DNA of 64,000 nt from Amoebidium appalachense (Eukaryota; Ichthyosporea), in assembly GCA_963693365.1 (NCBI GenBank), contig CAVNZM010000005.1:8370001-8434000 (forward strand), read 5' to 3'. A program made the position numbers and the translations under genes. The notes below the pieces were generated by a model, which made no database searches, had not been told where the DNA came from, and saw only the letters and a list, made by a program, of their open reading frames with translations. Shown in pieces: positions 1 to 14,109 of the stretch. Position 1 is the stretch's first letter. Each line of letters starts with the position of its first letter.

Positions 1-426
1 ACCTTTCTTTTTGCGCGCCAAAATTTCACGCCCAAATTTCCGTATTTGGCTAATCATATTCAAGAGTGCTGCGAAAGTGTACATGTATGTGTTCCCGCAA
101 CATTTTTGTCAGCTGACCAAGTGCTTTATATACAATTGCCTTGACTTATGTACATTGTGGTTGCAATGCGCTGTAATTACGCTTACTTAACCCCCGCCCC
201 GGCCCAGCCAACCAAATGCCCCCGTTGCAGAGGAAGGCCGAGTTGGCCGCCCCCCTCCCCCCCTTCGTGTCTTGTTCAACTTCAAGGGGGGGTTCGATTC
301 ACTTTTCAAAGGGCACCATCTTCAGGCAGCAGGTATCACACAAAAAATGTTTGAAAAAGAGCTATAATTCCGACTGCGCGCTGAAATTGCTTGTTGTCCT
401 ACCAGATCCTTCTAGAATTACAAAGA
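1..426. other. Sequence downstream of the LIM-RPEL gene
   Basis: This stretch lies beyond the stop codon at 427-429 of the minus-strand gene, so it holds the 3' untranslated region or intergenic DNA. It contains short C-rich runs near 190-290. I see no exon with matching splice sites and no repeat shared with the rest of the window. Confidence 0.5.
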
Positions 427-556
427 CTATGAGGCCTCCGTGACGGTGTTCCTGTCCTTGAACCATGCATAGTACTTGCCCACCTGTGAACCACACAGCC
501 ACTAGTCAACAAGCATGTAAAGTTCCTTTGACGCCATGTTACCAGCTAACATTATC

Positions 557-590
<34 letters not shown>

Positions 591-808
591 ACTTCCACCT
601 AATTATAACCAAAAGATGTACACACACACACAAAAGAAAAAGAAAAGAAAAAAGCATGTATCCATATATATACGCAGGTGCACACGCACAAAAAACAACT
701 ATCTTCAAATTATTCTATAAGTTGCACATTCTATTTGGCGTGCTCGGAAATATGCCCCCCACCACCACCACCACCACCACCACCACCACCACCACCACAC
801 ACACACGC

Positions 809-844
<36 letters not shown>

Positions 845-873
845 CAACTGCAACACACACAAACACAAACACC

Positions 874-917
<44 letters not shown>

Positions 918-1801
918 CAAGCACACATATTGCATGCTTAACAACATTGAACACCGTGACGGCAAGATACGCAAGCCGCTAAGCCAGTATAGTAGCTGCA
1001 TTGATGTACAATTTTTTTGCCATGCCGCCCACTCCCCCCCTCCCCCCTCCCCCCCCCCCCCCCCCCCCCCCCCCCCTGGCCCGCCCGCCCACCCACTCCC
1101 CCCCCCCCCCCCCCCCCCCACCACCACCACCACCACCACCACCACCACCCCTTCCTCTTTCTGATTCGATTCTCTCACTCCCACTTCCCCTACTCTCCGT
1201 GGCACTGAGCACATTCCCTGTCTTTCAACCCTTCAGCCCGCAAGAACCAGCACTTGGTAAATCCCCCTGCCCAAGTTCTCACGCAAGGCCATGCTGTGCC
1301 GTGCATGTTGCATAGCATGTGGACACAATCTGAGCGCACACTGTGCCCAGAGTCCAGCTAGCACTCTTATTATATCTACGTACCTCCCTGTTGCCATAGT
1401 AGAGCAGGTTTGAGTTCTTGCTGTCCTGAAGGAACACCCGGGAGCTGTTGCGCGGATACTGCAATCGCACACAACCATAATCAGCATGCATACGGCCCAG
1501 CTTATTAGAACCCCTATGACCTTTCCACCCTCCCAACTACCCATTTCCCTATTTTTTTATTTGTTTTTTTTTTTTTACCCTCTTTTTTGCACGCCAATAC
1601 TTCCCGCCTAAAATTTCTATATATGGCTAATCAGTGTGATCGCGCGCGAATTATTGGTCCATGCAATTTATTTGAGATAGGGATATTCCTGCTTTTCTAT
1701 TGAATCTATACCAATTTTGGCTTGCTACACTGGATATATGCATTCATTTGAGCTACAGTGGCCATCATGCCTCGGGGTCGGTTCGTCGTCAATAACAGTA
1801 G

Positions 1802-1836
<35 letters not shown>

Positions 1837-1837
1837 C

Positions 1838-1873
<36 letters not shown>

Positions 1874-2729
1874 CCCCCCCCCCCCCCCCCCCCCCTCTCT
1901 CCCTCCCCCTTTCCAACGCGTGTGGGAATAAAACAGACAAAGAAAAGACGTTTCAAAGTCACGCACACACGTTCCCTCAACCATATTCATGATCTTCGCC
2001 TCCCTCTCCCACATATTCCTCTGCCCCCCTCTAAACTAGCCCTTTCTTGTTGTCGGCATACATGCCAAAAACTGTTGACTTTTTTACGGGGGACGTCACA
2101 TGCTTACGGCCTTGTTCAGTTTTGCCATCTCTTAAAATTATTTAGTGTTTCCTATCCCACACACTGCCATATCAGTCCACTCATTTTTGAAATTCAACTT
2201 CTTATGCGAAAACCCCCCTCACCTTTTCAGGCCATGTGTCCCTGTAGTCCAACCTAGCCAGCACAAAGCAGTCCCCCCCTGCTTGGGCAGCACGTAGAAC
2301 TCATCCGTCACTGCCACGGGCACAACCTCGTGCCCTGACTCCTGAAAACACAAAAACTCACTGTTAGTGTGCACGTGCGTGTGTGAATGTGCACATGTGG
2401 GTCCTTGCTAGAGCGTAAATGTTGGTGCGTGTGTGTTTGTAATGGGTTTGTGTGTGTGTGTTTGTGGGGGGAGGGGGGGGGGCTTGGGCGGGGCTTTTGT
2501 GCAAAATACAATAATCACTGTATTAGTGTGCACGATTGGTGAATGTTGGGTCCTTTTACTCTGCCACTGTATGTGTGGATGTGCCGTATTATGCTGGTGT
2601 AGGACCACAGGTCTGTGTGGTAGCATGTGTGCATGCATGGGTGTGTAGGGCGTTTGTGTGAGTCTTTTGAGAGGGCACGGTGAGAAGTGGTGGTGGTGGT
2701 GGTGTGTGAGTGTGTGTGTGTGTGAGTGT

Positions 2730-2760
<31 letters not shown>

Positions 2761-4924
2761 GGGGGGGGGGAGGGGCTCGCCGGGGGGGAAGGGGGGGGGG
2801 GGGGGGTTGAGAGACAGCGAGGTGAAGGTTGCGACGGATTTGGAGAGGAGGGTTGGGGCTGGAACCCCACCGATAGGGGGTTGAGGGGGGACACCAGAAG
2901 GCAAGAAAGAGCAGAATACAGAGCCGTGCCCCCTGGGGGGAGGGGGGTTGAAGGGAGAGGGAAAGGGGGGAGGGGGGAGGGGGGAGGGAGGGAGGGGGGA
3001 GGGGCGAGGCTCCCAGGTACGGTAACAATTACACAACATATTTACACACATACAATATATAACAGTACTTTGAGGCATGGATATGTGAGCTATAATATGT
3101 GCGGTATCATACCTCGTCATACAGCACCATGTGCTCATGGTCAGGGAATTTGGTGTCTGTGGCCATGTCGCAGCTATCGTCTGGGAGGTGGGCCAGATAG
3201 CACGTGTCCACAAACACGTTGAGGTACCTGTGTGGTCTATGTCAGCCTTTACCACTACCCGTAACACTACCCAACTTGTTCGATACATCTTCTCCCTTGC
3301 ACCCAAACACAATAGGGCCTGCCACGGCAACTACGACAATTGCTTTCGCCCTCTTTTCACCAATGACCCCCTCTCTCTCCCCCCCCCCCCCCCCCCCCCC
3401 CCCTCTCCCAACCCCCCCCTCCCCTTCCCCTCTCATCGTTTCTTTGCTTTACGTTGCCCACCACACCTTCCTGTGTAACGGCCCACTCCATTTCTTTTTC
3501 TTCCCCCCTCCCCCCTCCCCCCCATGCCTTCCCCCCTTCCCCCCTTCTCCAACCATTGCATCCCCAATCATCCCTACCACCACCATAACCCCCCACCCTA
3601 ACCACTCGAGCTTTGTGGCTGCTGGCGTTTATAAGTCTTTGCCGAGGAAGGGGAAGGGAAGGGTTTTTCCTTCCTTTTCTATCGCTCGCTTCCTCTCTTC
3701 CTCTCTCGTTTTTCTTTGGTTGGGAGAGGAGGGAAAGGGAGGGGGGAGGGGGGAGGGGGATGGGGGGGAGGGGGGAGGGGGGAGGAGGGGGGGGGGATTC
3801 TAGACGAATATATGCGCATACCTGTACCGTGGAAATACCGTAACGTGCGTGACTGGGGGCTGATTCGAGGACTCGTCTGGGAAGTGCACCAAAGTCTGGG
3901 GGGAGGAGGGGGGAGCAGAGAGGGGGTGAGTGCCAGGGGGAGTGGAGAGAAGGCGAAGGGGAGAAGGCAAGACCGGGGGAGGGGAGGGGGGGGTGGGGGG
4001 GGTGGGAAGGGGGGATGTGTGTGTGTGTGATGTGGAGGTGTTGGGGGGGGGGGGGGGGGGAGGGGGGGGGGGGGGAATGGAGGGGAAAAGGTAGGAAGAT
4101 ATAGGTGGAAGAGGAGGGAATGGTGGCGGGGAGAGGCGGGGGGGGGGGGGGGGGGGGATGGGACGTTAGGAGGGTGACCATCTTATATGATGTGGGGAAA
4201 AATTTCGAATGAAAGTGGGCTTTTCATGCGAGGTCTGCGGAAGGTATCTTGTGTGATGGGGTGAGATGGGTGGTGGGTGGAGGGATGAGTTGGTGGGTGA
4301 AAGAGAGATGGGTGGTGGGGGGTAAGAGGGAGGAGGAGGGGGTTGGGAAGGGGGAACGGCCCCGGGGCAGCTTGGAGGGGGGGGGGGAGGGGGAGGTGGT
4401 GGGGTGGGGGGGAGGGGGGAGAGGAAGGGGGGAAGAGTTCAGACAATGCCTAAAGTTTGATACCGCCTTAGTTGGTCCTTGTGGTGTCAATCAAACGGTA
4501 CTCTCAAAAGCCAAGTGAGAAGAAATCGATGTAGACTCCGGATTAAATATGCACACTTACACCCGAAGATGAATACAAGGTCTATAAGTTTATTTGTTTG
4601 TTCCGAATATCTACCCAGCCACTCACATTGTGTTTTTAGTGGTTATCCCCGCCTCCACATCCCTTTCCAAGGAAACATGCAAACCGAACCAAATACGTAG
4701 TGTGTATGATGAGGGAAGGGACGAGGAGGGGTTGAGGGGGAGGGAGAGTGATTGATAGGAAGGGGGGAGGGGGAGAGGGGGGGGGCCTTCGGCAGGTAAA
4801 CCTCGATTGTTTAAAAGAGGGCATGCAGGCAAGCACATAATCAGGAGCAAACTGGCATGCAATCGAGTCCCTTTGTTGGAACAATTGGGTGTGAAGCAGG
4901 GGGAGAGGCGGCACTGTGTGGGTG

Positions 4925-4966
<42 letters not shown>

Positions 4967-7900
4967 CGCGTGAGCGTGTGTGTGTGTGTGTGTGTGTGTG
5001 TGCCCATGTGTGCACGTGTCCGCGTTTGCGTGTATGTGTGTGTGTGTGTTGGGGGAGGGGGGGGATGTTTGCACGCGTGCTCTCGTGTGTGTGTATGTGC
5101 GAGCGTGTGCGCGTGCCGCCCGCGCATGGGTATGTGTGTTCAAGGGACAAGAGGTAATGCTGGTGGTAGTTTAGTGGTATTTGGAGCCCCTGATCGGGTG
5201 GGTGAATGGAGAGATGGGAGTAGGGTTGTGAGGGAGGGAAGGCGGAATGGGGGGAAGGGGAGGGTGGAGGGAGGTTACCTGGTTTTCATGTAGCGGTTCA
5301 CCTGTGTTTGCTGCCACAGGGTCTAATTGGTTGCCGTTAGTGAGGGCCTCGTCAACCCTCTGTGATGCTGCGGTCCATTATCTCCGTCAGATTTATCTAC
5401 ATGTGTCCGTGTTTATGTGTGCACAGGTGCCGTGCGACAGTGACAAGCGCGGGGTTTGCTTGTAATACACGATGACTCTACGTGCATGTGCGCGTGTGTG
5501 TGATCGTGTGTGAGAGAATCACCCCGTACCCGTGTGTGGTTTTTGTGATTTTTTTGTTTTTAATTTCTGGAGACACACAGAGATGTGCACAAATATGCAC
5601 ACAGGTTCTTACATATACACATGCTTTGAACGTCTGGACACGCACAAATACACACACCCACACCCACACACACCCACCCACCCCCACCCCCACACGCCCA
5701 CACACACACCCTTCCCCCTCCCACACCCACCCCTCTCCCCCTTCCTCTCCCCCCACCCCAAACACACAAACACACACACACACACTCACACACACTACTC
5801 CTACCCTTGCCCTGGTAGCGCATGATCTGCTCTCTCCGTCGTGCCTGCAAGTCCTCTCGGTACTTGGGCCGTGGGTGCTGGGGCGCAGGCCAGAAGCTGT
5901 TGCGGAGCGGCCGCAGAGACCTGAACCGTAATGATTGGGTTTATTGGCCTATGTGTTATTGTTGGGATATATATATTACTTTGTATAGTGTGGTGTTTGG
6001 TTTATTATCAAGTATGTGGTAGTGATGTGAATATATATATACACATATCCGATGATTTGTAGTGGTATTGAATTTATGACCATCTATGTGGTGGTACGGC
6101 AGTTATGTGGTGGCTTTGTGTTTAACACCAATTACTACTTGATGTTGTGTTTCTTACCATCTATGTGGCCTATTTTTGTTATGTACCAACTATTTAAACC
6201 GGGGATCGAGTTTATTACCATATATGTAATGGTTATCGTGTTTGTTACCAATTGTGTAGCAGTATTGGGTTATTACCATTTATGTGGGGGTATTGGGTTT
6301 GTGCGCGTATGTGCATATCTTATGTGCATGTTTACAATTAGACAAGAAAAAGGAGAGGGGGCAAGGGGGGGGATGGGGCGCCCTCCGGGGGGGGGGGGGG
6401 GGGAGGGGGGGGGGGAGGGGGGAGGGGGTAATAGGGAAGGGGAGAGAGGGGGAGGGGAAGAGGGGGGGGGGGGGGGGGGGGGGCAGGGTGGCATAGGGGC
6501 GGGGGATATATACCCACAGTTTGAGCACACTTGGCTGTTGGCCAGGTCTGTGCCGCAGCAGCACACACCAAAGCATGCATTGCATAGCCTGCACACATAT
6601 TTGTGGTCGTATCAGTGTCGCCCTGCCACAACATCTCTCCCTGCTCCCTTCTATCCACCTTCTTTTCTCTCTCCTATTCCCATCCGCTTCACCAACCGTT
6701 TGCACCTCCACAGCCCCTCCTCCTCCCCTCCACCCTCCCCCCCCCCCCCCCCCCCCCCTCCCCTCCCCCCCCCCCCCCCCCCCAAAACACACACACACAC
6801 ACGAACACAAACGTACACCTGCTGATCTATTGTGAAGACCCCTGGAAACTTCCCTCTGCCAACAACAAGTGCACCCATACCCAAACGGTTGCGCTGACAT
6901 TCAATGCCCACTTCTGATACCCGAACCATGTAACTAACGAACAAATGTGTGTATTTGAATACCTCCGTGCCTTCTCCCTCTGTCCCCCCCCTTCCCTCCC
7001 CCCTTCCCCCACGACCACCACCACCTTATACTCCCCCTCCCTTCCTCCCTATCCCTTTTCCCTCCCCAGCCATGTTCCGCCCTCCCCACCTCCCAACCCC
7101 TTCCATTCCCTCTTTCCTCTCCCCCCGCCTCTCCCCCCTCTTATCCCCCCCCCCCCCCCCCCTCCTCCTGTGTGTTTAACGTTCGAATCGGCCAAGTCTA
7201 CATGTATGCACACACATACTTCTTTGCTGCTGCATCTGGATGGTGGGTGGGTGGAGCAACATGAAGGTCTTGCCAGTCCTGGTGGTGCGTAGAGTGTGGG
7301 GTTGGTGAGCGTCAATAAACACACAGATGTCATTTGTGCATGTGTGTGTGGAAGGGGTTAGGGGAGGGGGGAGGGTGTGCTCGTGATTGTGGTGGTTGCG
7401 GGTGGGGGTGGGGTGGGTGGGTGTTGGGGGGTTGGGGGGGTGAGTTTGAGCATCACGTGCACTGTGCGAGTAAGCCCATAGGTGTGTGGATGTGGATTTA
7501 CAGAGGGATGAAAGGCGCATGGATAGGGAGGGCCCATGGGACAAGAAGAGAAGGTGTGCGGGGGTGGGTTGTCGGAGGAGGAGGAGGAGGAGGTATTTGT
7601 GGGTACGGGGTTACCGAGAGGAAAAATGGTGTGGGTATCTGCTGATGGGGGTCCCAGGGTGAGGGAGGGAGGGGAAGGCGGGGGAGGGAGGGGGGGGGGG
7701 AGGAGGGGGGGGGGAGGGGGACGGGGAGGAAAGGGAGCGAATGGGAGGAAGGAGACAGTGAGCAGTCCCGTTACCTTCTCCCTGAAGAAGTGGCTGGTGT
7801 AGTTGTACTTGTAGTGGGTCATGCCCATGCCGGCCCAGTCCTCGCTGCAGCAGTGGTTGCACACAAACCTAACAATGCATCCCTTGATTAGCACCATGAT

Positions 7901-9424
7901 ATTCATGGTCCCTTTCCCCCCCTCCGTCCCTTCTCTCCCTCTTCTTTTCCTCCCCCCCCCCCCTTCCCCTTCCCCTTCCCATCCCCACTCCCTCTCCTTC
8001 TCCCTCTTCTTTCCCCCTCTTCCCCCCCTCCCCCTCTCCCCCCTCCCCCTCTCCCACGGCCATGCGAAAACCCCAACAGCCACTTGCATATGCCGAAGAG
8101 CCAAGCAAAAAGAAAGTAAAGAGGAGGCGAGAGATCAGAAAGAATTAAGACATAGGAGGTAGGCTCATGCATGTGCATTCACGTGTGGGATTTTGTGTGG
8201 ACGGGGTGGGATCAGGAAAGAGAAGCGGGGTGGGGTTGGGTGGGGAGGAGGGGAGAGGTGGGTGAATGTGGTTCAAACTGCGTGGTGACAAAGGGTTGCC
8301 TCGAACAACTTGGTGCTGCACTCCAGGACCCAAGTGGTGGGTTTGTGGTGGGGGGAGGGGGGGAGGGAGGGAGGGGGGAGGCAACATATTGGAGAAGGCG
8401 CGGTGTTTTTTTTTTTTGTTTTTTTTTTTTCGGGGGGGGGGGGGGGGGGGGAGTGGGGGGGATGAAGCTGGGAGGGGGGGTAATTCTTACCTTCCATCCA
8501 TCTCCAGATGGGCAATGTACCGGGACTTCTGCTCGAGGGAGAGACCCGACGGTCTACGTGTGTGCACCTCCTTGCTTGCACTGGGGCTACGCTCAATCGT
8601 CTGAAATTCGTGTGAGCTTTGGCTTCGTCGGAGGGGGGCCGGCCCTTGAGTGGAAGAGGTGCCGGTGAGTTCGTTTTCTTGATTGCGGATGCCTGGAAGT
8701 ACAAGGAGAGGTGTGGCTTCACGAAGGTAACGGTGCTTGAGAAACTGCCCTGTAAAAGTGAAAAAGTGTGGTTAGATATTAGGAAAACAGTGACCGTGGT
8801 TATGTGGAGCGTGATGTGATAGCAGGATGTTGCTGTTGGATTGGCGGCAAGGGATTATGATCAGAGAGGAAAAGGGGGTTTAGTCGAGGTGGTGTATGGT
8901 TTACTACAGGATAAGGTAAGCGGATTGATGTGTAAGGAAGGGGGTGGGGGGGTGAGGGAGAGGGCGGGCGCCCGGGGGTGGGGGGGGGGGGGGGGGGGGG
9001 GGGGGAGGGAGCGGGGCGGGGAAATGGGGAGGGGGGGGGGGGGAAGGGAGGGGGGGGAGGGGGGGGGGGGGAACAGATACGAGTAGTGCTCTAGTCTCTT
9101 TCCATGTCCCCGCATCTCTCCGATGTCAATACTGAGAAAAGAAATCTACTAAGAGGGAAATGGGTCAACAACCAGTAAGTGCAAACACTACTTTTGGTTG
9201 CCCAAATGTGTGAGGCCAGGCTTTGTGTAGGGGAAGGGGGGAGAAGGGGGGGGGGGTGGGGGGTGGGGAGGAGGGGGGTATGTTGTATATTGTGCACTTA
9301 AAGCAGGTATGTGAGGATGGGCAGGGTTGCGAGGCTTTTGCTTTATTGTGGTGGTGACAGCAATAGTGGCAGGGCCATTTTCAACCGGAATTTTTTCATT
9401 TCGTTTTTTCTTTTCTTCTCTTTT

Positions 9425-9461
<37 letters not shown>

Positions 9462-10078
9462 GTGGTGGTGGTGGTAGTGCCGGGGGGGAGGGGGTGGGGT
9501 GGGGGGGGGGGGGGGGGGGGGGGGGAGGGGGGGGGGAGGAGTTGTAGGGGGCAAACATACATCCGTATTTGTCACTGAGGCCATGGTGCAGATTCTTTTC
9601 TATCAGCGACCGCTTCATCTTCTCCTTGATGGCCAGCAGCGCTGGCTCCTCATCTCCTGTGTATCCGCACACCCCAGAATTCAGTTTGTGGGTTCGCTTT
9701 TCTGTTGTATTTCTCTCTCTTTTTCTCCGGAATGGGTGCGTCGGGGGTCCCCCGCGGGGAGAGGAAGGGGGGGTGGGGAGGGGGTGCAGGTGGGACGGAA
9801 AAGGAGAAGGGGGACAGTAGGAGGGAGGGGGTGGGGGGGGGGGGGGGGGGGGATTGAGGGGTGTGGGGTGATGGGGAGAGGGGGGGGGAGGGGGGAGGAG
9901 GGGTTGCTCACAAGTGGCCCGGAAAGCTGGTTGGATGATGAGAAGGGTGCTAAAAGTGTGGAGGAATGGAGAGAGAATGGAAGATAGATGGGATTTTGAG
10001 AAGACCGTTGGTAACAGGAGGTTCATCAATCCCTTTCCAGTGCATATATGCAGGGAGAGGAGGGGAGAGGGGGCGGTG

Positions 10079-10110
<32 letters not shown>

Positions 10111-10610
10111 ACCGCCGCTTGACCCGAGCTATACAAAACCGATATCCAAGCCCGGAGAGGAGAGAAAAAAGAGCAACAGAGAGAAAGACGACGATATGTG
10201 AAAATTCTTAACAGGTATGTTATTATCCCGGGGCGCCTGTATGTGTGGAGGGTATGTGGGGTTAGTCCAGTGTTGGGGGTTGCAGATTTCGAAGTGCTTG
10301 TGTGTGGGATTGTGGTTGAGGAACCCAGGGGAGGTGGGATGGAGCGAAACCTAGACCTTGGCTGTGTGTGTGTGTTCACAAGGGGGAACTTTTGTGTATA
10401 GGTGTTCGTCTGCCAATGAGTTCCTGTTTACGGAAATGTCTTTGTGTGTTCAGGCGGGTCCGTGCATGCGTCTGTAAATCTGTGTGTGTGTCACGGTGTG
10501 TGTGTGTACGTGCGTGTGCATGTGTGTGTGTGTCCGTGCGTGTGCGTGTATCTACGTATGTGCATGTGCATGTGCATACGTGTGCGTGTGTGTGTGTATG
10601 TGTGTGTGCA

Positions 10611-10644
<34 letters not shown>

Positions 10645-11224
10645 TGTATGTTTGTGTACCTTTCAAGACCCCTCTTGACAGCAGCTCTGCCCTATCCGGC
10701 CTCCTAGCCAGTCTCTCCATCAGGCCTCTCTCCATCCGTCGCCTCTCCAACTTCTCCACGGCCTCCCTCTGTGCGTAGTACTCCGGCAGCAACCGCGGGT
10801 CTGTGCATACGTTGGTTGGTATATAAGCCCTATTCTATTTAATGCTTATCCTAACGAAGTAGCAATCTGTAATCGTTGCTTCTATTGGTCAGGCTGGAAG
10901 AAGAGGGCCACAATCGAATCGAAACCGTGTAAACCCTTATCCCAACCCCAATAATGTGAATGTATGTGTGTGTGTGTTTATGTGTGTGGAGGGGAGAGGG
11001 CTGGGGGGTTGGAGGGGGGGAAAGGGGGGGGGGGGGAAAGGGGGGGAGAGGAAGGGCACAGGTATTCTCCGTTTTCGTCAAGAGGCTCGGTGCCTGGTGC
11101 TCGGTGCCTGTTTTGCCTGTGCATTTGCCAAAACTTCAAATTGTTTTTGCTTTTCACAGGTGGTGTGGGCATAAGTGCTGTCTGTGCACAGGCACGTACC
11201 GTGGTGTACATGTTCATGTTCACT

Positions 11225-11275
<51 letters not shown>

Positions 11276-11388
11276 TGTGTATGTGCGTGCGGCCAGGTGC
11301 GCGGGTGCGTGTGTGCGTGTGTGCGCGGGTGTTGGTATGTGCCCGTGTGCGTGCGTGCGTGCGTGCGTGCATGCATGCGTGTGTGTGT

Positions 11389-11453
<65 letters not shown>

Positions 11454-11773
11454 GTACGTGTGTGTGTGCGTGCGTGAGTGCGTACGTGTGTGTGTGTGTG
11501 CATGCATCTGTTCGCGTCAAATTTCTCTTTTGGGGGGGGAGGGGGGAGAGGGGGGCGGGGGGAGGGAGTGAGGGTGTGGGGGGGGTGGTCCCTAAGTGTA
11601 CGCTATGTATCGATGAATGTGTTGCAATTTAAAATCGTGCTGATGGTAGTAGTGGAGCTGGTGATGCTGGGGGGGGGGGGGGGGGGGAGGGTGGGTGGAT
11701 TTTGTGGGTGTGTGTATACTTATGAACTCAACTTTCAAGGAGTTGGTTTGATTCTCGTTTTGACATCACGCCA

Positions 11774-11841
<68 letters not shown>

Positions 11842-14014
11842 ATGTGTGGACGGCTTGTAGTGGTGTGTTGCCCATTTTTCAATCGCAAAATGCTGCAAAC
11901 AAGGAGACATTCATTAGGCTGTGCATATACATGGCTGTCCGCCGCAGTATCATAATGCCATCCTTGTACGTGCTTGCATATGTGCGTGTGCATGTGTAGG
12001 TAGCCTGTGTCTCGTGTGCAGGTGCATAGGTCCAAACACATAGGGCATGAATCAAACCAATGTGACGGTATGCGCATGCAACAAATTAACGAGTGTGGCC
12101 GGTTATTTCTGTAAAATTCCCTTCTGAACCAACCCAACCTCCCCCCCCCCCCCCCCCCCCACGGCCCCAACCAACCAACCATACAAACACATGCAATGAT
12201 CGAACATAATGTGCGCAGTTATACCTTTTATTATGTTGCGCTCTGCAAGCTCCTTCCTCTGTGGCCTTGTGCCCAGTTTGTGGGTCAGCATCGCACCAGC
12301 ACTGCGGATGTCTATCGGGTCAAGGAATACGGCCTGCTCTTCCCCGTTGTCGTTGCACCCAACAAGAAGCTGTGTTTTCGCCCTTGTGAATGGTGGCTGC
12401 TGCTGGAATTCGCTTGCAAGGAGCGAGCTCTCTCTTCTTGATCTCGTGAGAGGTAGAGGTAGAGATGGGCGTCTGACAGGAACAGAGGACGTTTTCACCC
12501 GCGGTACCGAATCGTTTCCTTGGTCTGCGTGCTCCGTATCAAGGGGAGGCAGGTTTTCACTGTTTTTCTCCTTGTGATGCGACAGTTCGGGTTCTGTGAT
12601 TGAAAAAGAGGGCAATAACGCAATATCCGGTGAATTTTCCTGTGGCTTGTTTCCTTCGTTTCCGATGTTCTGGATTTCTTCCGCTGGTGTATACATATCG
12701 CATGCGGAGGGTACAGGTGGAGACTGGCCATGGGTAGGCGGTGGTGGTGTGTGTTGCTCCGAAAAATCATTATCAGGTGCTCCGGCCAGGATGTCGGCAA
12801 GTATGACATTGTTATGGTTTTTCTGGTCTGGAATACGCACACCCACGTTCAATGAACGGTCGTTTGGAACGTTTGGAAGAGCATTGTCCAGAAAGTTGCT
12901 TGACAATGCCTGCATCGTACCCCCTTGCTCGTTTCCCGTTGCATTTTGCATCGATGTGGTGTTTTTGCGCCATTTCACATCCTCGCACGATAACTCGTCA
13001 GAGGTGAATGTTGTTAATGGCTGATACTGCTGCTGTGCCACATCTTGCTTGGTGCCTTTTCCACGTGAAAAAAGTTCTAGTTGGGTGCTTGTTGTACCCA
13101 AAAGAATGACTTTCGTGTAATCCCTCTTGCAGAACGAGAACCCCTTGTGTGGGTAACAGCTTTGAGCGTTGAGGGTGCTCTTGCAGATGTGGCACTGGAA
13201 ATGAAAACATCGTGAGTACATACCACGGTTACCTTAAAGCTTTCCTGCACCATTTAAATCTGCTCGAGGCGTTGTTTTGTTGTTTTGTTGTTTTGAGGAG
13301 GCTTTCAAACTCAGTGACACTGAGGAGGATTGGATAACATAACAGATAGGGATGATGTGTGTTCCCCTTGATCATTAAATATTATGTTAAACGGTTTATT
13401 AGCAACATGTCATTTATGCACCATTATATTACATACTCCGCTGGGCAGGTAAAAAGAGCTACGGGAAACGTGGATGATGTCAGTAGTGGCTTCATGCCAT
13501 GTTGAGTGAGATATGTGGCTTCAAACTGGCATTGCACAAACGTAAATCGTGAAGCTAGCAGTGCTTGATACGTTCCGAAAAACCAGCAGAGAAAGATTCT
13601 GCAAACACAGGGTTAGCATGCACCAACCTTCCAGCAAGCCTTGTGGATTAACTTCCCATCAACCGTGACCCTCTCGGTGAGGTAAGCGGGCTTATCACAG
13701 ATGTCACAGAGTGCTCTCTGTGGGCGTGCCTCTCCACCTTTGCTCGATATTTCACGGCCTAACGCTGCCGTAGAAGCAGCACTAGCTGCTCTCATTTTTG
13801 AGGGAGAAAAAAAGACTAACGTCGTTACTTTGTCTTGTAAATGCCCATATCGAAGCTTTGTGTCAATTTCAAAGTATAAGTTACTTGACTGCCGTTTCTG
13901 GTTCGAGGAACCGTTTGTGTTATGTTTGTGCAACAGCAATTCAGCTTTTGAATTTGTAGCCCTTTCAGATGGTCCTTCAAACACGCTCATACTCTCTCTT
14001 ACTCCCACACCCAT
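427..14014 (-). CDS. LIM domain protein with two RPEL actin-binding motifs (multi-exon)
   Basis: Exons, minus strand: 14014-13628, 13194-12225, 10800-10660, 9656-9561, 8749-8491, 7868-7775, 7278-7220, 6588-6514, 5920-5805, 5367-5302 (or 5279), probably 4913-4802, an unresolved stretch, then 3895-3822, 3227-3113, 2341-2223, 1458-1384 and 483-427 (TAG). Phases agree across the resolved joins. Exons 1 and 2 join into a full LIM domain: CDIC, 17 residues, HKAC, WK, CHIC, 17 residues, CKRD. A roughly 280-residue Ser/Pro/Asn-rich linker follows. Exon 2 ends in RPEL motif [16 protein letters not shown] and exon 3 carries [20 protein letters not shown] motifs bind G-actin in MRTF and Phactr proteins, so an actin-sensing or scaffold role is inferred. 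Exons 6-8 are Cys-rich ([19 protein letters not shown]). I do not recognise the C-terminal third. An ATG at 13795 is an alternative start. A C7 tract at 2273-2279 breaks the frame. The region could be two genes split between 4.8 and 3.9 kb. Confidence 0.75.
2273..2279 (-). other. Homopolymer frame break in exon 2341-2223
   Basis: As assembled, G7 on the coding strand sends the exon into a frame whose end (phase 2) does not fit the next exon at 1458. Eight Gs would continue as [17 protein letters not shown] and end in phase 0, as the next exon needs. A length error or length polymorphism is the simplest reading. Confidence 0.65.
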
Positions 14015-14109
14015 GCAAGCACCCTACGAAAACGTTGGTGTCCTGCTCGGATAGGCAAGTCTCCACGTGTTTCGATGCAAAACGAAAAAAGCTGGGCTTC
14101 TTTGAGGCC

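Noticed and set aside
4183-4240. Possible exon of the LIM-RPEL gene after CTTCCGCAG
   Set aside because: The only available donor gives a stop or a wrong phase at the next exon (3895).
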